NCBI GenBank assembly: GCA_946538795.1
Contig: CAMNGY010000053.1
Coordinates: 1-7,771 of the forward strand
DNA from: an uncultured Treponema sp.
GTDB taxonomy: Bacteria > Spirochaetota > Spirochaetia > Treponematales > Treponemataceae
Direction of reading: 5' to 3'
DNA length: 7,771 nt
In this document: piece after piece, positions 4,235 to 7,771 of the stretch
Layout: every line of letters starts with the position of its first letter
Numbering within the stretch: the first letter of the stretch is position 1
Position numbers and translations under genes: made by a program
The notes under the pieces: model-generated
What the model saw: only the letters and a program-made list of their open reading frames with translations
Databases searched by the model: none
Told to the model about the DNA's origin: nothing

Positions 4235-5173
4235 ATGAACAGTGTAGACCAGTTTTTCAGCCAGTCGGGGTCGCTGACCAGCGTGCCCGCATTCATTGAT
4301 GACGAGAGCACGGAGAGCAGCCGGCCCGTGATAGTGCCCAACGCGGAGTATTTTGAGAAGTTCCTGGCCCGCTGCTACAACAGCGTGCTGAACGACGAGA
4401 CGGTGAACCTGAACCAGAGGGGGGACCGCTTTGGGGACCCTGCCTTCCGCAAGGCCCTGTCGGCCTTCATGTTCCGCTTCCACAAGGTGGAGGCCCCGGT
4501 GGACAACATCATCGTCGGTCCGGGCATGGGCGCGCTGGTGTTCCGCCTGATGCAGCTGCACACCCTGCGCCATCCTTCCGGCGAGAAGAAGGGGGGCAGC
4601 CTGCTGACATACGCGGAGCAGGTGCGCCATTCCATCTCCCCGGTCGTCGCGATCCCCGAGGACGTGAGCACGACTACGGAACGCCTGTTCAAGAACGCGG
4701 GCTTCGGGGTCAAGAAGGTCGTCGTGGATGACCTGGGCATCTCGCTGGATTCCCTGCTCACATCCGGCACGACAATCCTGTTCGTCACCCCCGTGGAGCC
4801 GCCTGAGTTCACGCTGGACGATCCGGCGGAGCGGCGTCAGGGCATACTGGACTGGGCCTCCGAGGCGGACTACCGCTACATCATAGAGAACGATGATACC
4901 ATGAACATCAGCATCGATTCCACCTTCAAGAACGCGGACAAGAACGACAAGGTCATCTACATGAATTCCTTCTCGAACCTTCTGTGCAAGGGCCTGTCCA
5001 TCGCCTGGATGGTGCTGCCGGACAAGCTCCTTGCCGAATACAAGGAGGCCTTCGGGGAGTACGACTGCCAGGTGCCCTACCTGGACCAGCTGGTCCTCAC
5101 GATGTTCCTGGACAAGGGCTTCATGGACAACTATCTGGAGAGCGTCCAGGGCGGCGGTTCGGACGACTTCTAG
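4235..5173 (+). CDS. GabR/MocR-like aminotransferase-fold protein lacking the PLP lysine and C-terminal domain (312 aa)
   Basis: The sequence follows the fold-type I aminotransferase half of GabR/MocR regulators: DRFGDPAFRKALSAFM (64-79), IIVGPGMGALVFRLM (92-106), ILFVTPVEPP (181-190), RYIIENDD (214-221), and VIYMNSFSNLL followed by LSIAWMVLP (240-262). No GntR helix-turn-helix precedes it. The catalytic positions look lost. The family's TFSK motif reads SFSN, so Asn248 (AAC) replaces the PLP lysine. The Arg of LRLGY is Ser255. The EDDY motif is ENDD. The sequence stops after DNYLESVQ, where relatives continue for a small C-terminal domain. The ATG at 4235 follows a G-rich stretch and a good promoter; an in-frame TTG at 4163 would add a low-quality extension. 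It ends 8 bases from the convergent ttcA stop. It may be a ligand-sensing or structural pseudoenzyme, or an early pseudogene with an intact frame. Confidence 0.75.
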   Translation: MNSVDQFFSQSGSLTSVPAFIDDESTESSRPVIVPNAEYFEKFLARCYNSVLNDETVNLNQRGDRFGDPAFRKALSAFMFRFHKVEAPVDNIIVGPGMGALVFRLMQLHTLRHPSGEKKGGSLLTYAEQVRHSISPVVAIPEDVSTTTERLFKNAGFGVKKVVVDDLGISLDSLLTSGTTILFVTPVEPPEFTLDDPAERRQGILDWASEADYRYIIENDDTMNISIDSTFKNADKNDKVIYMNSFSNLLCKGLSIAWMVLPDKLLAEYKEAFGEYDCQVPYLDQLVLTMFLDKGFMDNYLESVQGGGSDDF

Positions 5174-5181
5174 GCGCGGCC

Positions 5182-5889
5182 CTAGGGCAGGTACTCCGGG
5201 TATATGTTTTTCAGGGCGGCGAGCAGGCGTTTCTTTTTCTGCACGTCGCCGTCCGTCAGCTGCTCCAGCTTTCGCCGGGCCTCCTTGCGGGCGGATTTGT
5301 CCTGGTATCCGCAGGTGCAGGTCCCGCTCATGTATCCCTGTTCCTTTCCGTGCGCGATGATGCTTTCCTCGTCGGCGTAGCAGAGGGGGCGTATTACGGT
5401 GAGAGGGTAGTCTCGGTAGGTCATCCTGGGGGCCATTGTGGAAAGCTCCCCTTTGTTAATCATGTTCATAAGCAGGGTCTCCAGCATGTCATCCAGGTGA
5501 TGGCCCAGGACCAGTTTGTTGTAGCCGTTTTTTATCGCATGGTCCAGCAGTTCCGTCCGCCGCTGCGTGGAGCACCAGTAGCAGTTCATCTTGCGCCCGG
5601 GCTTGAGCCTGCCCAGCACGTTCACGTCCAGTGCAAGGGGGGTGACTCCCCAGCCTGCGTACAGGGCCGTGAGCTCGGGGGACAGGGGAGGGGTTATCTC
5701 GCTCTGCACGTGGAGGGCCGTGAAGGAAAAGTCCGCGCCGGGCCGCCTGTGCCGGAAGGCAAGGTAGTGGATGAGCGCGGTGGAATCCTTCCCGCCTGAG
5801 GCCCCCACCAGGAGCCTGTCTCCGTTTTCTATCATGTTGTAGTCGTATACGGCCTTGTCGATGATCCTGAACAAGAGTGGCTGCGGCAT
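5182..5889 (-). CDS. ttcA: TtcA-family PP-loop ATPase, predicted tRNA 2-thiocytidine synthetase
   Basis: TtcA activates cytidine 32 of certain tRNAs with ATP and replaces its oxygen with sulfur, using a [4Fe-4S] cluster. The 235-residue product begins like TtcA: YDYNMIENGDRLLV at 15-28, then the PP-loop SGGKDS at 31-36. A CxxC pair (C103, C106) in NCYWCSTQRR and a downstream Cys pair (C191, C193) in CTCGYQ can supply the cluster ligands. GHHLDD at 129-134 and VIRPLCY at 165-171 are also family blocks. It is shorter than E. coli TtcA (about 311 residues), lacking mainly N- and C-terminal extensions. The start at 5889 puts the first conserved helix near the N-terminus. Upstream in-frame codons, up to 6171, would be encoded by tandem repeats and are rejected. 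No ribosome binding site precedes it, and the promoter is placed for a leaderless message. The family is firm; the exact tRNA target is inferred. Confidence 0.85.
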   Translation of the reverse strand: MPQPLLFRIIDKAVYDYNMIENGDRLLVGASGGKDSTALIHYLAFRHRRPGADFSFTALHVQSEITPPLSPELTALYAGWGVTPLALDVNVLGRLKPGRKMNCYWCSTQRRTELLDHAIKNGYNKLVLGHHLDDMLETLLMNMINKGELSTMAPRMTYRDYPLTVIRPLCYADEESIIAHGKEQGYMSGTCTCGYQDKSARKEARRKLEQLTDGDVQKKKRLLAALKNIYPEYLP

Positions 5890-5895
5890 GGGCAC

Positions 5896-5924
5896 AGTAT
5901 AGGCGGTCCGGGCGTGAAAGTCCA
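5896..5924 (-). promoter_or_regulatory. Promoter of ttcA, positioned for a leaderless transcript
   Basis: On the minus strand TGGACT (complement of 5919-5924; four of six matches) and TATACT (complement of 5896-5901; five of six) are 17 bases apart. Six bases separate the -10 from the ATG, which places the expected transcription start on the A of the start codon. No Shine-Dalgarno sequence lies upstream. Confidence 0.6.
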
Positions 5925-5934
5925 GATGGCGGCC

Positions 5935-6058
5935 CTGCGTCCCGCTCCGCTGCGGCCGTTTTTGCGGGGTATACGCCCGCGGCCTGTTCCGCTGCGTCCC
6001 GCTCCGCTGCGGCCCTCTTGCGGGGTATACGCCCGCGGCCCGTTTCACTGCGTCCCGC
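5935..6058. repeat. 57/56-bp tandem repeat between divergent promoters
   Basis: Two long units (5935-5991 and 5992-6047) are nearly identical, differing by a few bases and one length change. A third unit begins at 6048 and is cut off after about 11 bases (CTGCGTCCCGC). Each unit carries an inverted repeat, GCGGG and CCCGC (5964-5968 with 5976-5980; 6020-6024 with 6032-6036), around the palindrome GTATAC. The array fills most of the space between the ttcA and rhomboid promoters. Confidence 0.9.
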
Positions 6059-6061
6059 GCC

Positions 6062-6090
6062 TTGAAACTTCCCCGGATTCCATCTATAAT
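6062..6090 (+). promoter_or_regulatory. Strong promoter of the rhomboid gene, positioned for a leaderless transcript
   Basis: TTGAAA (6062-6067) and a perfect TATAAT (6085-6090) are separated by 17 bases. The ATG at 6098 follows after seven bases, so transcription should begin at or one base before the start codon. No Shine-Dalgarno sequence lies upstream of the ATG. Confidence 0.8.
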
Positions 6091-6097
6091 CCCGTAT

Positions 6098-6736
6098 ATG
6101 CCCGCAAGCTTTATCAGACGGCCTTTCCGATACACCTTCTTCAACGCGACGCTCGCGCTGATTGTCGTCAACGTGGCTGTGTTCCTTTTGACCCGCCTTT
6201 CGTCCCGGCTGGAGGCCCTGCTTTCTATGAACGTGCTGATGGTCGTTCATTATCATTGCTTCTGGCAGCCTGTCACCTATATGTTTACGCACGCGGGGTT
6301 TCAGCACCTGTTCTTCAACATGCTGGGCCTGCTCTTCTTTGGCCTGCCGGTCGAAAGGACTCTGGGCAGCAAGGAGTTCCTGCTGCTCTATTTCTTCTGC
6401 GGGATAATGGACGGCATGCTTTCGCTTGGCCTTTATTACATGCTGGGCTTTTACCGCACCTTTCTCCTGGGGGCTTCCGGGGCGGTGTACTCCCTGCTTC
6501 TTGTGTATGCGGTCGTATTCCCGCGCAGCAGGATTTTCCTCTTTGGCCTTATACCCCTCCCTGCTCCCCTTCTGGTCATGCTGTATGCCGTCATGGAGTT
6601 CGTCAGCCAGTTCACCGTCAGCAGTACGGCCCACTTCACCCACCTGACGGGCTTTGTCCTGGCCTGGCTGTACCTTCGCGTCCGCATGGGCGTGAACCCC
6701 GTCAAGGTATGGCGGGATACCTGGGGCGGCCGCTGA
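6098..6736 (+). CDS. Rhomboid-family intramembrane serine protease (212 aa)
   Basis: Rhomboids cut membrane proteins within or near the bilayer using a Ser-His dyad. Here the nucleophile is Ser127 in GASG (125-128) and the base is His182 in HLTGF. The second-helix signature is also complete: HAGFQHLFFNMLGL at 65-78, with His65, His70 and Asn74 in the usual places. About six hydrophobic segments can be seen (16-33, 68-83, 92-112, 121-141, 146-169, 179-196), which fits the basic six-helix bacterial form. There is no extra soluble domain. The start is the ATG at 6098. A TTG at 6062 is in frame, but it is part of the promoter's -35 element and adds a non-conserved stretch. The substrate is unknown. 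The gene stands alone, divergent from ttcA and followed by a gap before ilvC. Confidence 0.88.
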   Translation: MPASFIRRPFRYTFFNATLALIVVNVAVFLLTRLSSRLEALLSMNVLMVVHYHCFWQPVTYMFTHAGFQHLFFNMLGLLFFGLPVERTLGSKEFLLLYFFCGIMDGMLSLGLYYMLGFYRTFLLGASGAVYSLLLVYAVVFPRSRIFLFGLIPLPAPLLVMLYAVMEFVSQFTVSSTAHFTHLTGFVLAWLYLRVRMGVNPVKVWRDTWGGR

Positions 6737-6933
6737 AGGGCCTTTGGGCAGGAAGCCAATGAACAGCCGCTGGACATCCGGCCGACGCTGGAAGGGCCGC
6801 TGTACGGACAGGCCCGCTGAACAGCCGTCCGCCCAGGGCGGCGGGTTTGTCATAAGGACGTCAGGAACTTTTGAGCCGGCTCCGGAGGGACCGCGGGCTG
6901 CTTTTCCCGATACCCCTGTATTTGGCAGGGGAA
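6737..6933. other. Intergenic region between the rhomboid gene and the ilvC promoter
   Basis: I see no supported gene or leader peptide. A short stem, CCGCC (6829-6833) with GGCGG (6837-6841) around a CAG loop, is followed by CGGGTTTGTC. This may be a weak terminator for the rhomboid transcript. There is no T-box, leucine-rich leader peptide or attenuator of the kind sometimes found before ilv genes. Confidence 0.45.
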
Positions 6934-6962
6934 TTGTCAAAAAAAATGATATACGTTACAAT
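6934..6962 (+). promoter_or_regulatory. Sigma70-type promoter of ilvC
   Basis: TTGTCA (6934-6939) and TACAAT (6957-6962) each match consensus at five of six positions with exactly 17 bases between them. An A-rich stretch follows the -35. Transcription should begin near 6969, leaving a leader of about 35 bases that contains the ilvC ribosome binding site. Confidence 0.75.
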
Positions 6963-7004
6963 GCCCGGCATACCCTACAAAAAAAGTTTACAGAGGTATA
7001 GTAA

Positions 7005-7771
7005 ATGGGTCAGAACTATTTCAATGCGATTCCGTGGCGCGTGGCGCGCCAGGAGCTTGGTCACTGCCGCAAGATGGCGCGTGAGGAATTCAAGGACGGG
7101 ACAAAGGCCCTGCAGGGCAAGAAAATCGTCATCGTCGGATGCGGGGCGCAGGGCCTGAACCAGGGCCTGAACCTGCGCGACTCCGGCCTGGACGTGAGCT
7201 ACTGCCTGCGCAAGGAGGCCATCGAGCAGAAGAGGCAGTCCTGGAAGAACGCGACCGAGAACGGCTTCAAGGTCGGCACTTACGAGGAGCTGCTTCCCGT
7301 AGCCGACGTCGTGGGCAACCTGACCCCGGACAAGCAGCACCACGAGGTCGTGGCCAACCTGATGAAGTACATGAAGAAGGGAGCCGCCCTCTGGTACAGC
7401 CACGGCTTCAACATGATAGAGGAAGGCGAGCAGATCCGCGATGACATCACGGTCTTCATGATTGCCCCCAAGGGACCCGGCACCGAGGTCCGCGCCGAGT
7501 ACCTGCGCGGCTTCGGGGTTCCCGAGCTTATCGCCGTTCACCCGGACCATGACCCCGAGGGCAAGGGCTGGGCGCTCGTTAAGGCAATGGCGTGTGCCCA
7601 CCGCGGCGAGACTGCCGGCGTGCTGGAGTCTTCTTTTGTTGCCGAAGTCAAGTCCGACCTGATGGGCGAGCAGACGATTCTCTGCGGCATGCTTCAGACG
7701 GGTACGATTCTTTCCTACGACTTCATGACCAGCCACGGCATTGACAAGAACTATGCCGTCAAGCTTCTGAT
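7005..7771 (+). CDS. ilvC: Ketol-acid reductoisomerase, long (class II) form, N-terminal part
   Basis: IlvC catalyses the Mg-dependent rearrangement and NADPH reduction of acetolactate or acetohydroxybutyrate, the second common step of valine, leucine and isoleucine synthesis. The frame is open from the ATG at 7005 to the window edge (255 codons of about 490), so the C-terminal duplicated knotted domain is not seen. AGAGG at 6992-6996 precedes the start by eight bases. The nucleotide-binding loop is [11 protein letters not shown] at 44-54. R69, K70, R77 and S79 match the residues that hold the NADPH phosphate in the E. coli enzyme. H133, K156, D218 and E222 occupy the active-site and metal positions (E. 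coli H132, K155, D217, E221). It closely follows E. coli IlvC, the long type common in gammaproteobacteria and some spirochaetes, rather than the short class I form. It has its own promoter, and no ilvB, ilvN or ilvD gene precedes it. Confidence 0.97.
   Translation, partial: MGQNYFNAIPWRVARQELGHCRKMAREEFKDGTKALQGKKIVIVGCGAQGLNQGLNLRDSGLDVSYCLRKEAIEQKRQSWKNATENGFKVGTYEELLPVADVVGNLTPDKQHHEVVANLMKYMKKGAALWYSHGFNMIEEGEQIRDDITVFMIAPKGPGTEVRAEYLRGFGVPELIAVHPDHDPEGKGWALVKAMACAHRGETAGVLESSFVAEVKSDLMGEQTILCGMLQTGTILSYDFMTSHGIDKNYAVKLL

Noticed and set aside
5171..5188. Bidirectional terminator between the convergent pseudo-aminotransferase and ttcA genes.
   Set aside because: There is only a short perfect palindrome (GCCCTAGGGC, 5179-5188), with no loop-forming stem and no T tracts.
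5935..6058. CRISPR array.
   Set aside because: The units are contiguous tandem repeats with no unique spacers between them and no cas genes nearby.
6062..6097. TTG start codon at 6062 for the rhomboid gene, adding 12 residues.
   Set aside because: The TTG is the first half of the TTGAAA -35 element, with a perfect TATAAT 17 bases on. The added residues are not typical of rhomboids, and no ribosome binding site precedes it.
5890..6171. N-terminal extension of the TtcA-family protein up to 6171, giving 329 residues.
   Set aside because: The extension is encoded by the 57-bp tandem repeats and lies upstream of a good promoter. TtcA homology begins right after the ATG at 5889.
5489..6940. A 483-codon minus-strand open frame across ttcA, the repeats and the rhomboid gene.
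   Set aside because: It is antisense or out of frame to two genes with clear family motifs, has no ribosome site and resembles no protein. Long shadow frames are expected in GC-rich DNA.

Overview
The window reads as GC-rich bacterial chromosome with short intergenic gaps. I infer a Treponema-like spirochaete, without certainty. The grounds are Rpn/PD-(D/E)XK 'putative transposase' sequences, a long-form ketol-acid reductoisomerase of the E. coli type, a short TtcA-family protein and a small rhomboid. No rRNA, tRNA, CRISPR array or intact insertion sequence is visible.

Layout. (1) 1-690, minus strand: the N-terminus of an Rpn-family nuclease runs off the left edge, and a second, decapitated Rpn C-terminus lies at 397-690. 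(2) 691-1329, minus: an unrecognised exported protein with its own ribosome binding site. (3) 1330-1565: a gap with 14-bp and 12-bp tandem repeats and a perfect 9-bp-stem hairpin that probably ends the next transcript. (4) 1566-3169, minus: a tightly overlapped four-gene cassette resembling a phage lysis module. In transcription order it holds a coiled-coil/membrane protein of holin or XhlA type, an NlpC/P60 cysteine peptidase, a two-helix membrane protein of holin type, and a signal-peptide/coiled-coil/C-terminal-membrane protein with a spanin-like layout. The last two share 275 bp in different frames. No head, tail, integrase or packaging gene is visible beside it. (5) 3355-3921, plus: a zinc-ribbon membrane protein divergent from the cassette. 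(6) 4123-5173, plus: a strong promoter and a GabR/MocR-like aminotransferase-domain protein that has no helix-turn-helix domain, an Asn where the PLP lysine should be, and no C-terminal small domain. (7) 5182-5889, minus: a TtcA-family PP-loop tRNA thiolase, tail to tail with the previous gene. (8) 5890-6097: a divergent control region with a 57/56-bp tandem repeat between two promoters, each placed so that transcription would begin at or within a base of the ATG. (9) 6098-6736, plus: a rhomboid protease with an intact Ser/His dyad. (10) 6934-7771, plus: a clear promoter and the first half of ilvC.

How the genes relate. The 1566-3169 cassette is the only multi-gene unit. Its two ATGA overlaps and one nested start imply coupled production of a membrane-permeabilising and wall-cutting set. 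The other genes look like separately promoted single units: tRNA modification (ttcA), membrane proteolysis (rhomboid) and branched-chain amino acid synthesis (ilvC). Short tandem duplications recur in the gaps and once inside the overlapping genes, which suggests replication slippage has shaped this locus.
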